Positions 27,004 to 36,001 of a stretch of DNA of 64,000 bases are shown here, piece after piece. The stretch covers positions 2,485,150 to 2,549,149 of the forward strand of contig NZ_KZ987724.1 of assembly GCF_003614185.1 (NCBI RefSeq). Direction: 5' to 3'. The notes under the pieces are model-generated. The model was not told the origin of the DNA and did no database searches. It saw only the letters and a list, made by a program, of their open reading frames with translations. Source of the DNA: Paenibacillus aceti (GTDB lineage Bacteria > Bacillota > Bacilli > Paenibacillales > Paenibacillaceae). Positions within the stretch are counted from its first letter, which is position 1. Every line of letters starts with the position of its first letter. Made by a program: the position numbers and the translations under genes.

Positions 27004-28265
27004 TGATAGCCACCTCCTAACTGAACAGGCAGCTCTTGCAGCGCCGATATGGCGATCCCCTCGATCCCATAACGACCATGACCATGCATGGATTCAGAAC
27101 GAATAGGCGAGTCTATCTCCCTTGAAGGACACGCCGTATGAATATGGTAGGGAATCAACTGACGGCCTTTCGCCCAGCGCACCATATTGAATAAATTCTC
27201 ATCGGCCAGAGGGGTGACAATAATAACAAATGCTCCTGCCGGGAATAGTTCATGTCTTTCCTCCAGTTGGGTAGTATAATCCCCGGTACCATCCGCATTA
27301 ACATCTATTAATCGCTGCAGCATCTGATGGCGGTCAAATGGACTGTCTGTAGGCGCGTTGCCCCATAACTCTCTGCCGAGAATACAGAGCCCCATACTGA
27401 TCTTTTCCCGGCCGCCATATTCCAATAGAGAAGCCGCTGTCGACACGGCCAGCTCAAATTGCTCCCGCTGGGTATAATGGATCGTATGAGCATCCAGGAC
27501 AATCATCGTCTTGGGAATCGACTCCCGTTCGAACTCCTTGGATTTCCACTCACCGGTCTTGGCAGTTGCATTCCAATGAATTCTTGAGATTCTGTCGCCG
27601 TAGATATAATCTCTGACTCCGTTAATCTGTGTCGTCTCCCGGCAAGACTGTAGCAACGTCGTCTCAGGCCCTGAATATCTTGAATGATGACCAAGCAGCT
27701 GCCAGCGCGGGATAAAGACCCTCTGGGGCAGCACGTAAAACTCTCCTTCCGTCTGGAATTTCCCTTCATGCTCCAGCAGCCCAAAAATATCTTGGGAACG
27801 GCATTCCGTCGCCTTAAAGTTGTAGCGTCCTCTTTCCAGTGGCGGCGTCTGATATATTAGCTCTGAATGACTGCCCAACCTGGGTACAACACTGTCTTCA
27901 TATTTCCATGAATCTCCGTTATGCTTCTGCAGTTTCTCTCTGACAATCAGATAAGGCAGCGGCACAAATGTAGGCAACTGTAATCTCAGCCGCACTTCAA
28001 CCTGAGTGCCTGCTTGCAGCGCTATTTTGGCTATGGGCTCACCCTTTACGGTCAGAATTCGCTGTCCCTTCACCCGCTCAACGCCTGCTATACTGCAGAT
28101 GAACCAATAGATCATGAGCACATTCACCATTGCAAACAGCATGATCGATGTTTTGCCGCCCTGAAATAATACGTACAGCAGGCATACCAGCCATAATGAA
28201 GCCGCTTTCCAGAAATTGCGGGATACGAGTCCTGTTCTTACAGTATTCCACATTACACGCATCAT
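27000..28265 (-). CDS. DUF58 domain-containing membrane protein
   Basis: The 421-residue protein has two N-terminal membrane helices (LWLVCLLYVLF, IMLFAMVNVLMIYWFI). The DUF58 core contains the family signature YGDRISRIHWNATAKTGEW. The C-terminal part resembles a degenerate vWA fold (TMIVLDAHT ... FVIIVTPLADENLF). DUF58 proteins partner MoxR AAA ATPases, possibly in complex assembly at the membrane. It begins directly after the moxR stop codon and overlaps the next gene. Confidence 0.88.
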   Translation of the reverse strand: MMRVMWNTVRTGLVSRNFWKAASLWLVCLLYVLFQGGKTSIMLFAMVNVLMIYWFICSIAGVERVKGQRILTVKGEPIAKIALQAGTQVEVRLRLQLPTFVPLPYLIVREKLQKHNGDSWKYEDSVVPRLGSHSELIYQTPPLERGRYNFKATECRSQDIFGLLEHEGKFQTEGEFYVLPQRVFIPRWQLLGHHSRYSGPETTLLQSCRETTQINGVRDYIYGDRISRIHWNATAKTGEWKSKEFERESIPKTMIVLDAHTIHYTQREQFELAVSTAASLLEYGGREKISMGLCILGRELWGNAPTDSPFDRHQMLQRLIDVNADGTGDYTTQLEERHELFPAGAFVIIVTPLADENLFNMVRWAKGRQLIPYHIHTACPSREIDSPIRSESMHGHGRYGIEGIAISALQELPVQLGGGYH

Positions 28266-29225
28266 TTATCTCCCTACGGCCACGGGTACATGAGTCTGCC
28301 GTAAAATCTGTAAGAGCACATGATCTCCGCTCATATTATTATTCATTCTGGACTCCGGACGCAGCAAGATCCGATGCCCTAGCACATAAGGACCCAGGAT
28401 TTTGACATCATCCGGGAGCACGTACTCACGGCCTTGCAGAAAAGCGAATGCCTTGACCGCGCTCAGGAAAGCGATCGAAGCCCGGGGCGAAGCACCGAGC
28501 AGAACATCTGGATGCTCTCTCGTTCTCCGCACAACCTCAAGCAAGTAATCCATCACCATTTCACTAATATGAACAGTTCTGATTTGCTGCTGGATCTGCG
28601 CAATCTTCTCCATGGTCGTAACGGATCTTAATTGCTCAACCGGCTGTCCCTGCATATGAGAGAGCAGCATGCTCTTCTCCGTGGCCGCATCGGGGTACCC
28701 GATCTGAATCTTCATCATAAACCGGTCCAGTTGGGCTTCGGGGAGATGATACGTACCTTCAAAGTCAATCGGATTCTGCGTCGCGCAGAGCATGAAGGGA
28801 TGCGGCAGTTCATAGGTCACTCCGTCAGCGGTCACACAGCGTTCCTCCATGACTTCCAGCAAGGCGGATTGGGTCTTCGTCGTCGCCCGGTTGATCTCAT
28901 CGACAAGCAGGATATTCGTCATCACCGGACCCGGCCGGAACACAAAGCGCTCTTCATGCGGATGGAACACCGAGACGCCTGTAATATCGCTAGGGAGAAT
29001 ATCGGGATTACACTGTATTCTCCGATACTCGCCATTGATCGATTTGCTCAGAGCCTTGATCAACTGTGTCTTCCCGGTGCCAGGGACATCTTCTATTAAA
29101 ACATGCCCTCCAGCCAGCAATGTCGTCAACAGAAGCTCAATTTCAAATGATTTGCCAAGTATACAAGCTTGCAGGTTATCTCTGATGGCAGATAATGCTC
29201 TCATCAATGGTTCATTTTTTGGCAT
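28266..29225 (-). CDS. MoxR-family AAA+ ATPase
   Basis: About 319 residues. Walker A lies in EDVPGTGKTQLIKAL, Walker B in ILLVDEINRATTKTQSALLE, sensor 1 at CATQNPIDFEGTYHLPEAQ, and the lid ends in ALGASPRASIAF-type sequence (here LLGASPRASIAFL). MoxR ATPases act as chaperones for vWA/DUF58 partners. The ATG at 29225 has GGAGGGG 8 nt upstream; the open frame runs back to 29243. Confidence 0.9.
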   Translation of the reverse strand: MPKNEPLMRALSAIRDNLQACILGKSFEIELLLTTLLAGGHVLIEDVPGTGKTQLIKALSKSINGEYRRIQCNPDILPSDITGVSVFHPHEERFVFRPGPVMTNILLVDEINRATTKTQSALLEVMEERCVTADGVTYELPHPFMLCATQNPIDFEGTYHLPEAQLDRFMMKIQIGYPDAATEKSMLLSHMQGQPVEQLRSVTTMEKIAQIQQQIRTVHISEMVMDYLLEVVRRTREHPDVLLGASPRASIAFLSAVKAFAFLQGREYVLPDDVKILGPYVLGHRILLRPESRMNNNMSGDHVLLQILRQTHVPVAVGR

Positions 29226-29464
29226 GAACTCGTTCCCCTCCAATCAATGCATATCCTATATCTACCTATTTTACATGATTCAGCTAGACAAAGTACACCA
29301 AGGTTCTCCATCGAACGGTAACGAAATGTTAGAAGAAGTCGATGGATTGGTGTGCAGGATGAAAAGAGGCTAGGGGCTGTCTCAAAAGTCGATCCTCCGA
29401 CTTGGGGCCTCTTTTGCGTGCCCAGAAATGTGAACATCCCCTTGTTCTGGCCGGGTCACTCGGA

Positions 29465-29645
29465 CACGGACATTATTGTCCGTTAGCGTTGATCCTGTGA
29501 TACTCCCGCCCTGTAACGGACAATAATGTCCATTACAAGAGAAATTGCCGCGAAAAATTGCATTTTGCGCTTCTAAGGGTCAAAAGTGTCCGTTGGAGGA
29601 ACATAGTTGTTGTTTTCATGCCCTAACGGTCATTTCTGACCGCTT
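29465..29645. repeat. Palindromic repeat family D, four units
   Basis: Units near 29465-29487, 29513-29535, 29576-29596 and 29622-29645 are variants of AACGGACATTATTGTCCGTTA. The first is a near-perfect palindrome; the later ones are diverged. They occupy the 511-bp space between moxR and spoVAE, which holds no gene. Confidence 0.65.
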
Positions 29646-29693
29646 GATCCGTGCGATCACATCACTCCTCTGATTAACGTTATTTCTCGCCAA

Positions 29694-29722
29694 AAGGGGC
29701 TGCCCTTATTGGACAGCCCCTT
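29694..29722 (-). terminator. Terminator of the spoVA operon
   Basis: AAGGGGCTG and CAGCCCCTT (29694-29722) form a 9-bp stem, extended by TCC/GGG, followed on the minus strand by TTTT. It lies 14 bp beyond the spoVAE stop codon. Confidence 0.75.
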
Positions 29723-29736
29723 GATTAGTTATGGAA

Positions 29737-30087
29737 TTATCCCTTTGGCCTTACGACTAGCGCGGCGAGGAAGGAGAATATTATCGCCGCCGAGATCCCG
29801 GCGCTGGTCACTTCAAAGATCCCGGTGATTACCCCGATCCAGCCATCCCGCTGCAGCTCTGACAGGGCTCCATGAACGAGGGAATTGCCAAAGCTGGTGA
29901 TCGGAACGGACGCTCCGGCCCCGGCGAATTTGACGAGCGGATCATATAATCCGAACGCATCCATCACTGCGCCGAGCACAACCAGCGTACTCATCGTATG
30001 TGCAGGGGTTAATTTGAAGATATCGAACATAATTTGCCCGACAACACAGAACAGCCCGCCAACCACAAAAGCCCACAGAAAAATCAT
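29737..30087 (-). CDS. spoVAE: Stage V sporulation protein AE
   Basis: About 116 residues with four hydrophobic helices and the family segment GAGASVPITSFGNSLVHGAL. SpoVA proteins form the inner-membrane channel for dipicolinate uptake into the forespore and its release in germination. The frame opens at 30132, but GGGAGG precedes the ATG at 30087, which overlaps the spoVAD stop. Expected to be transcribed in the forespore (sigma-G); I did not identify that promoter with confidence. Confidence 0.93.
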   Translation of the reverse strand: MIFLWAFVVGGLFCVVGQIMFDIFKLTPAHTMSTLVVLGAVMDAFGLYDPLVKFAGAGASVPITSFGNSLVHGALSELQRDGWIGVITGIFEVTSAGISAAIIFSFLAALVVRPKG

Positions 30088-31106
30088 GATGAGCTCGCCT
30101 CCCTTTCCAGAGCAACCGCATGGGCGATACAAGGAATGCTCTCCCCTTGCTGATAAGACAGCGGAGATAGCAAGGCCCCCGTCGCAATGACTAAAACGCG
30201 GTTCAGCTCACCTTTTTTCATTTTTTTCAGAATATGTCCATAAGTAACTACTGCTGAGCAACCACAGCCGCTCCCCCCGGCCAAGACAAAATTCTGCCTG
30301 TCCCGGTCGAAGATCATCAGGCCGCAATCATTGAATTCCGTCTTATCGATGGATAAGCCATCCTTGCTTAGAATATCCTTAACGATAGCATGTCCAACGG
30401 ATGCCAGATCACCCGTTACGATTAAATCATAGTCCTCCGGCTTCCGACCCGTATCGCGAAAATGAGCTACGATCGTATCCGCTGCAGCCGGGGCCATCGC
30501 GGCTCCCATATTGAAGGGGTCCTTGACTCCCATATCCTGAATTCGCCCAATCGTCGCATGGGTAACACGCGGGCCCGAGCCTGCCGAGGCAACCACGGCA
30601 CAGCCCGAACCCGTAATGGTGTACTGAGCGGTCGGCGGCTTCTGAGAACCATATTCAGTCGGGTAGCGAAACTGCTTCTCCACCGTGCAATTATGGCTCG
30701 CTGTCCCGGCCATAGCGTACTTGGCTCCCCCGGCATCAACGATCATCGCAGCGAGCGCCAGGCTCTCCATGGAAGTTGAACAGGCGCCGAATACTCCAAG
30801 ATATGGAGCGCCAACATCACGGGCGGCGAAGGTGGCGCTAATGATCTGATTCATTAGATCTCCGCAGACGAAGAATTGGAGCTGTTCCTTACTGATGCCA
30901 GCATGTACAAGCGCTAATGAGGAAGCATGCTGAAGCAGCTTGCGCTCCGCCTTCTCCCAGGTCTTCTCATCGATCTCCAAATTGTCGTAAATATGATCGA
31001 AGGTTGAGGATAGCGGTCCATCCCCTTCTTCAGGCCCTACTACAGTCGCGGCCCCGATAATCGTCGGTTTACTGCGAAATTCCCAGGTCTGTGAGCCGAT
31101 CAGCAT
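30084..31106 (-). CDS. spoVAD: Stage V sporulation protein AD
   Basis: About 340 residues, thiolase-like fold. Family landmarks are GSQTWEFRSKPTIIGAATVV, the FGACSTSMESLAL segment, DMGVKDPFNMGAAMAPAA and the Gly-rich GGSGCGCSAVV. SpoVAD binds dipicolinic acid and is the cytosolic subunit of the SpoVA complex. GGGAGGAG precedes the ATG at 31106, which overlaps the spoVAC stop. Confidence 0.95.
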   Translation of the reverse strand: MLIGSQTWEFRSKPTIIGAATVVGPEEGDGPLSSTFDHIYDNLEIDEKTWEKAERKLLQHASSLALVHAGISKEQLQFFVCGDLMNQIISATFAARDVGAPYLGVFGACSTSMESLALAAMIVDAGGAKYAMAGTASHNCTVEKQFRYPTEYGSQKPPTAQYTITGSGCAVVASAGSGPRVTHATIGRIQDMGVKDPFNMGAAMAPAAADTIVAHFRDTGRKPEDYDLIVTGDLASVGHAIVKDILSKDGLSIDKTEFNDCGLMIFDRDRQNFVLAGGSGCGCSAVVTYGHILKKMKKGELNRVLVIATGALLSPLSYQQGESIPCIAHAVALEREASSS

Positions 31107-31107
31107 G

Positions 31108-31608
31108 CTAATGCACTCCTCCCAGACCAAAGATCACATGTACCAGCCCGACGATAAAAGCCGCTACCACACCGAAGACAATGACGGAGCCTGCTAATTT
31201 AAACATGTTGGCACCTACGCCTAGCACCAGTCCCTCTGCCTTGGATTCAATCGCTGAGGAGCACATGGAATTGGCAAATCCAGTGACTGGAACGGCCGAG
31301 CCTGCGCCTGCCCACTGGGCGATCTTATCATATACTCCAAGGGAGGTCAGAATCACGGATATGATAATCAATACGGCGACGGTCGGGCTGCTCGCCTCCT
31401 TGGCTGACATTCCGGCAAAGGTCATAAATAACTGCTGAATGCACTGGCCAATGAAGCAAATGAAGCCCCCAACCAGAAAGGCCTTCAGGCAGTTCCAGAA
31501 AATATTCGTCTTCGGCTTATGAGAATCGGCGATCTGCTTATAGTCCTGTTCGGTCAAGGATATGGAGTTCAGCCTGAACCGGGTGCCTGATTTTGATTTG
31601 GTTGGCAC
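31108..31608 (-). CDS. spoVAC: Stage V sporulation protein AC
   Basis: The 166-residue protein has a hydrophilic N-terminal segment and four membrane helices, with NCLKAFLVGGFICFIGQ and the GAGSAVPVTGFANSMCSSAI stretch shared with SpoVAE. SpoVAC is a mechanosensitive-type channel subunit of the dipicolinate channel. Starts with GTG at 31608 after GGAGGG. Confidence 0.95.
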   Translation of the reverse strand: MPTKSKSGTRFRLNSISLTEQDYKQIADSHKPKTNIFWNCLKAFLVGGFICFIGQCIQQLFMTFAGMSAKEASSPTVAVLIIISVILTSLGVYDKIAQWAGAGSAVPVTGFANSMCSSAIESKAEGLVLGVGANMFKLAGSVIVFGVVAAFIVGLVHVIFGLGGVH

Positions 31609-31728
31609 GATTGTCCCTCCTTCTTACAACTTAATTCCTCTCCTGACGGTGTATATTCATTATTTGCCACATCGCCGCTTGTTATGTTTGGAAAATCATC
31701 CATATCGATTGTTCGAGCTGTCTTTAAA

Positions 31729-31768
31729 GCAAAAAACAGTGTCTCCCAGTCGCCTGAGAAACACTGTT
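31729..31768 (-). terminator. Strong terminator after the micropeptide gene
   Basis: Arms 31735-31749 and 31754-31768 form a near-perfect 15-bp stem with a TCGC loop, followed on the minus strand by six Ts. It isolates the small gene upstream from spoVAC. Confidence 0.85.
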
Positions 31769-31791
31769 CATCTAATTGCTGTATGAGCAAT

Positions 31792-31869
31792 CTACAGATA
31801 CTGCAAGATAAGAATAAGTAAAATAAATAGCAGAAAGATGACGATCCAATCCTTGGAATAGCGCTCCAT
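31792..31869 (-). CDS. 25-residue hydrophobic membrane micropeptide
   Basis: An ATG at 31869 is preceded by GGGAGG at 8-nt spacing. The product begins MERYSKDWIV, continues with a run of Ile/Leu/Phe long enough for one membrane helix, and ends LQYL. The stop at 31792 is followed 24 bp later by the strong terminator, so the unit has all parts of a real monocistronic gene. Bacillales have many such single-helix peptides, often expressed in sporulation. I do not recognise this one. Confidence 0.65.
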   Translation of the reverse strand: MERYSKDWIVIFLLFILLILILQYL

Positions 31870-32053
31870 CTTCGTTGCCTCCCAATAATATCCTTCACTT
31901 AATCGCAGTATATGCTCCAGTCATGGTCGATGTGCGGTATTCGCCTAGCTTGGGCTTATCCGGGTTAATAAATAGACAATACGAGCAAGATGGCGCATAC
32001 TTAAAGAGGTTGTTCAACTCGCAATTTATTTAACGCAAGGAGAGATACGAATC

Positions 32054-33127
32054 ATGGACAAAAAAACGCTGGAATTATTCAAGCAATTAACCGAATTTCC
32101 TGCGGCACCGGGCTTTGAACGTGAACTGCGTGCCTTTGTAAAGGATAAGATGTCCGCCTATACGCCGGAATTCCTGCAGGATCGCCTAGGCAGCTTATTC
32201 GGGGTACTGCGCGGAGACGATAACGGCCCCAAAGTCATGGTAGCCGGACATCTGGACGAGGTCGGCTTCATGACGACGGGAATCAGCGATCATGGCATGA
32301 TTTCCTTCCAACCGCTCGGCGGCTGGTGGAGTCAGGCTGTACTGGCGCAGCGCCTGCAAATTATTACACCACAAGGCAGAATCATCGGTGTAGTCGGCTC
32401 AACCCCGACTCATTTGCTGAGTGAAGCGGATCGCAGCAAGCCCGTCGATTTGAAGACGATGTATCTGGATATCGGTGCGGATAGCCGCGAACAGGCTGAA
32501 GCAGCAGGCGTCCGTCCAGGTCAGCAAATCGTGCCGATCTGTGAATTTACCCCTATGGTCAACCCGAAGAAAATCATGGCCAAGGCATGGGATAACCGCT
32601 ACGGAGTCGGCTTGGCTATCGAGCTTATGGAAGCACTCCACAAGGAAAAATTGCCGAATACGCTCTACTGTGGCACAACGGTTCAGGAGGAGCTGGGATT
32701 GCGCGGAGCTCGCACTTCCGCTAATATGATCCAGCCTGATATTTTCTTCGGCCTGGATGCCAGCGCAGCCAACGACACGACCGGAGACAAGAAAGCATTC
32801 GGACAGCTGGGCGGAGGCGCTTTGCTGCGGATCTTCGACCCTACGATGCTGACCCATCGCGGCATGGTCGAATATATCCAGGACACAGCGGATACACATA
32901 AGATCAAGTATCAATACTTCGTATCCCCTGGCGGTACGGATGCCGGCCAAGTTCATCTAAGCGGCAGCGGCGTACCTTCCACCGTCATCGGCATTTGCTC
33001 CCGCTACATCCACACCTCGTCATCCATCATCCACACCGATGATTACGATGCCGCCAAGGAACTGCTGATCAAGCTCGTTAAGGGCCTTGACCGCACAACC
33101 TTGAATACGATTCTGGAGAATAGTTAA
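32054..33127 (+). CDS. M42-family aminopeptidase
   Basis: The 357-residue cytosolic metallo-aminopeptidase is of the YsdC/FrvX/PepA (tetrahedral TET) type. Metal and catalytic residues are recognisable in [47 protein letters not shown] and the C-terminal [16 protein letters not shown]. These enzymes trim short peptides. AAGGAG lies before the ATG. It is monocistronic with its own terminator. Confidence 0.93.
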   Translation: MDKKTLELFKQLTEFPAAPGFERELRAFVKDKMSAYTPEFLQDRLGSLFGVLRGDDNGPKVMVAGHLDEVGFMTTGISDHGMISFQPLGGWWSQAVLAQRLQIITPQGRIIGVVGSTPTHLLSEADRSKPVDLKTMYLDIGADSREQAEAAGVRPGQQIVPICEFTPMVNPKKIMAKAWDNRYGVGLAIELMEALHKEKLPNTLYCGTTVQEELGLRGARTSANMIQPDIFFGLDASAANDTTGDKKAFGQLGGGALLRIFDPTMLTHRGMVEYIQDTADTHKIKYQYFVSPGGTDAGQVHLSGSGVPSTVIGICSRYIHTSSSIIHTDDYDAAKELLIKLVKGLDRTTLNTILENS

Positions 33128-33137
33128 TTAGATGAGA

Positions 33138-33178
33138 GGCGAGTCCCCCGTTCAGCGGAAGCTGGGTGGGGGACTTTT
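33138..33178 (+). terminator. Terminator of the M42 peptidase gene
   Basis: GAGTCCCCC pairs with GGGGGAC around a 17-18 nt loop and is followed by TTTTTT. Confidence 0.8.
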
Positions 33179-33224
33179 TTGCTTTTTTGGGAAAGGTCAT
33201 CGCGCATAAACGGCGCTTGGTGAT

Positions 33225-33410
33225 AAAGCCTGCAAATATGCAGGAATTTAGTAAAAATTCCAACTCAAGAGAGTAAATTCCTGCGAAAATGCAGGCTTTT
33301 TCTTCAAATCAGCTCGATTTCAATCAGAACGGCCTAAAAGCCTGCACATTTGCAGGAATTTCTTAAAAATAGGAGGTTTCGGGTTAAAAACCTGCATTTT
33401 TGCAGCTTTC
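33225..33410. repeat. Palindromic repeat family A, four units
   Basis: Units at 33225-33249, 33275-33300, 33336-33362 and 33386-33410 have the same CCTGCA-N5-TGCAGG core as those at 14691-14878. They alternate in orientation and fill the 350-bp gap between the M42 gene terminator and the leftward accessory genes. Confidence 0.75.
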
Positions 33411-33477
33411 GATTTTGCATGGAGAGTTTGTACGCGGTATATTGCATCAACTTAACTGAACACAGCTAAATTCGGAT

Positions 33478-33888
33478 TCAATTGAGAAGGCGAGTTAAAA
33501 TATAGCCTGCCATCCCACAGAAAAATAACAGGTAAGCCCAAACTTCATAACCCGTGTAGGTACCAAAGGCCAGAGCAAGGAGATGTTGGCAAATGGTTAA
33601 AAGTAGAAACACTAGAACACCTAATAGAATGAAGAGAGGTTTATCTAAAACTGCTGCAAACACAAACAACACTAATGTCGATACATTCAAAATCGTATAA
33701 ATCCAATTGACTGGAATGATAAAAAGAACTCCCATTCCATATTCATATTTCATTTGATGCTTATCCATAATCTCAACCATAATTACAGTGTTCAAACAGA
33801 CCAAATAAACGACTAATAAAACTGTCCAAATTATCGCGTGCACTCTAGCACTACCTAGAAATTCCGGGATTATATTATTCAGAGCCAT
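33478..33888 (-). CDS. Hypothetical membrane protein, four helices
   Basis: The 136-residue protein is almost entirely hydrophobic, with four predicted membrane helices (IIWTVLLVVYLVCLNTVIMV; VLFIIPVNWIYTILNV; FAAVLDKPLFILLGVLVFLL; VWAYLLFFCGMAGYILTRLL). No family recognised. It begins the AT-rich accessory island at its left end. Codon use is AT-rich compared with the M42 gene. No ribosome site of AGGAGG quality was seen, though GGGAGG lies before the ATG. Confidence 0.6.
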   Translation of the reverse strand: MALNNIIPEFLGSARVHAIIWTVLLVVYLVCLNTVIMVEIMDKHQMKYEYGMGVLFIIPVNWIYTILNVSTLVLFVFAAVLDKPLFILLGVLVFLLLTICQHLLALAFGTYTGYEVWAYLLFFCGMAGYILTRLLN

Positions 33889-33959
33889 CCCTCCCTTTTA
33901 TCAGCTGGAATTTGTAATTTTGGGCATACCAATTTCATGTAATATTACTCATTCCAGAA

Positions 33960-34438
33960 CTACAATACCAATTTATTGTATAAATATACACCATAGTTGC
34001 AGCATCGTTTGTTCAGTTTAGGCTGCTTATCACTTTTCACAATCTGATACAGCCTTTTAGCCTTTTTCTTGATAGTATCTTCATGTTTGCGAATGAACAA
34101 GGCTTGCTGCATTAGTAGTTGTCTATATTTCTCGTCCGATACTGCGGCAATATCCATCGGAATAATAACCTCAGGAATTGTAGGAATCATGTTGTTAAGA
34201 TTGATAATTCCTAATTTCCCCTGTTTTATTTTTATGACATCAGGTGCTGACTCTGCTATGTACTCATGTTTTGGTTTAGGGGACGATAGTGGAGCGAAAT
34301 AGGAAAGGCCGTTAATTTCCAATACAACGCCAATAAATTTCCTGTTTTGAGAGGGTCCTTAGATACTAGATGGTCAAACTGTCGAAGATAATCCAGATAA
34401 ACTTTTTCGATTCCGCAGATTTTGAGTGTTTTACTCAT
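33960..34438 (-). pseudogene. ToxN/AbiQ-type type III toxin, frameshifted
   Basis: Two overlapping frames together rebuild a ToxN/AbiQ endoribonuclease. The first (from 34438, KVYLDYLRQFDHLVSKDP) matches the N-terminus. After a frame change near 34345-34350, the second continues with KFIGVVLEINGLSYFAPLSS, the hallmark PLSSPK segment, INLNNMIP and the C-terminal AKRLYQIVKSDKQ. About 155 residues in all, close to family length. The break is in a CTCAAAACAGG stretch. ToxN enzymes cut mRNA and are held inactive by repeats of the toxI RNA. The damage suggests a dead toxin unless the frame change is a sequencing error. Confidence 0.75.
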
Positions 34439-34455
34439 CAGATCCTTCCTCTTTT

Positions 34456-34492
34456 AAAAATAAGGAGAGTAGCAATAAACGCCACCCTCCTT
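34456..34492 (-). terminator. Terminator between putative toxI region and toxin
   Basis: Arms 34462-34473 and 34481-34492 form a 12-bp stem (with G-U pairs) followed by TTATTTTT on the minus strand, 18 bp upstream of the ToxN-like start. Type III systems have exactly such a terminator between toxI and toxN to set the RNA:protein ratio. Confidence 0.7.
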
Positions 34493-34640
34493 TTGCTTTT
34501 TCCGTACCTCACTTATACGGCAGAGGATATCCTACTTTTTTCCAAAACTCTCTTTAGAGAAAGCTTAACCAATGGATTGGTTCTTGTCAAGAAGCTTAAG
34601 GTTCTTTCCGTCCCGCAGAAAAGTAGAAAGTGAGCCTGAA
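34493..34640 (-). other. Possible toxI antitoxin RNA region
   Basis: This stretch lies upstream of the terminator, where the toxI repeats should be. A TTGACA-17 bp-TAAGCT promoter-like pair lies at about 34562-34591. I see only a weak repeat of GGAAAAA(A)G spaced 40 nt, not the clear tandem 34-40 nt repeats of known toxI genes, so the antitoxin may be eroded. Confidence 0.25.
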
Positions 34641-34835
34641 TCTCATGCCTGCACCACGCATCCAATCCTTGAAGATCGTTACTGATCGTTCGCTCATTTA
34701 TATCGAACGAACAGGCTAGAAAAGAAACCGTCGATGGGTGTCGGCTTTCCTACAACTTCTGAAGCACCAAATATTCGCGTATAGTAAGCATCGCCAGCTC
34801 TGTTCTGTCCCTGCATACTGTCTTTTGAATGCCAA

Positions 34836-35117
34836 TTATCTAAAGAGTACTAAGCAAGATAAACTCACTATACTTCCGCTAGCAGAAAAGCCTCCGCTCC
34901 CCAATTTGTAGGCGGGACGACGATCTTTGTAGCTTTTGGATATTGCAAAAGTTGAATAATAAGTAAGGTCAATTAAATAACCCACTTGCTGGGAATAGAT
35001 GCTTCCCTGAGGATCCTCTTTATAGAAGTTTTTAGTAATCAACTTGATAATGTCCGCTGTAAGTAGCAGCAGGCTCTTTAGGCAATTAACAACCGAAATT
35101 GGATATCGATATTTCAC
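34836..35117 (-). pseudogene. Unrecognised reading frame, possibly frameshifted
   Basis: This 93-codon frame has plausible protein composition (IIKLITKNFYKEDPQGSIYS, YKLGSGGFSASGSIVSLS). It is followed in another frame by about 50 codons (DNWHSKDSMQGQNRAGDAYY ... FFSSLFVRYK) with no start of their own. The two may be halves of a broken gene that followed the membrane protein at 35139. There is no ribosome site at the GTG start and no family match that I recognise. Confidence 0.25.
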
Positions 35118-35138
35118 TTAAGATAGTTTGGCCGAGAT

Positions 35139-35963
35139 TTATACCACTGGTTTCCCCATACATTTTTTTGCAGCATAATGGCCATAAATGAATATCACTC
35201 CCAAAGCGATTATTCCTCTGAACCATGCTTCTGTAAAAATCACAGCTACAGGCAATCCGGGTACAAACATAAAAAATAAGATCCAATTTTTAAAGGAATG
35301 TTTAAATCGTTTTTTGACAAAGCCTTCAGTAATAATCAAGTACAGCAAAACAATATAAAAGAGTGCCGCGAATACCACGGAAAATATCCAGACTTGCTCC
35401 TTAATCGATGTGGCACTTAGTAGAGATATAGCAAACAGTACTAACAACATAAGGAAAATTATATTCACGTAAGTATGAATAAAAGGGACTCCGAATGGGG
35501 CTAATTTTGTTTTTATGTAATGATCAACAGCCATAAATATGTCTTTATTTTCTTTTAATGTAACGGAGTCAAGTTGTTTTAATTTTAGCCTCAAGATTTC
35601 TTCCTTTATCTCTTTATGAAACTCATTTAATAGATCCTTTTTCACAGCTTCATCTGTTATCTCTTTAAATTTGTTGTATTTTTTTATAAATTCATAAGGA
35701 AGAATAGATGTAGCTTTAGAAATTTGTTCGGTAACCGTAAACAAATCAGACTCTTCATTAAAGTATTTATATATCTCTAATTCTACATCCGAATAGATGT
35801 CGAGTGCTTTTTCTATCCGTAGTTGAATTGATTTAGTATCTTCGAGGTAGTTGCTTCTGAGCTCCTTATACATCCAGAAAACTAATACTAATAGAACTAT
35901 AGCCACAGCAGCGGTTATAGTATCTGGAAATAGTGATTTGACAAGATCAATTATATAACTCAA
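35139..35963 (-). CDS. Membrane protein with N-terminal anchor and C-terminal helices, third gene of mazG/DUF2075 operon
   Basis: About 274 residues. One N-terminal membrane helix (AAVAIVLLVLVFWMY) is followed by a charged alpha-helical cytosolic region of about 130 residues. Four closely spaced hydrophobic segments (LLVLFAISLL, IFSVVFAALFYIVLLYLII, WILFFMFVPGLPVAVIF, IIALGVIFIYGHYAA) make up the rest. It starts with TTG at 35963 after AAGGGGTGA, 38 bp beyond the DUF2075 stop, so it is probably co-transcribed. No family recognised. A membrane protein beside a nuclease/helicase is a common shape for defence effectors, but that role is inference. Confidence 0.65.
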   Translation of the reverse strand: MSYIIDLVKSLFPDTITAAVAIVLLVLVFWMYKELRSNYLEDTKSIQLRIEKALDIYSDVELEIYKYFNEESDLFTVTEQISKATSILPYEFIKKYNKFKEITDEAVKKDLLNEFHKEIKEEILRLKLKQLDSVTLKENKDIFMAVDHYIKTKLAPFGVPFIHTYVNIIFLMLLVLFAISLLSATSIKEQVWIFSVVFAALFYIVLLYLIITEGFVKKRFKHSFKNWILFFMFVPGLPVAVIFTEAWFRGIIALGVIFIYGHYAAKKCMGKPVV

Positions 35964-36001
35964 TCTATCACCCCTTAATGAACGCTGCTCTATCGATTGA
36001 A

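Noticed and set aside
29204-29437. 77-codon frame upstream of moxR
   Set aside because: Overlaps the moxR start and hairpin sequence; composition not protein-like.
31569-31898. 109-codon frame on the minus strand
   Set aside because: It runs through a strong terminator and the micropeptide gene in another frame and into the start of spoVAC; no ribosome site.
34493-34800. Tandem toxI repeats
   Set aside because: I looked for 34-40 nt direct repeats upstream of the ToxN-like gene and found only a weak 40-nt spaced GGAAAAA match, not enough to call an antitoxin RNA gene.
35086-35286. 66-codon frame overlapping the end of the membrane protein gene
   Set aside because: Different frame within the 35139-35963 gene; no ribosome site.
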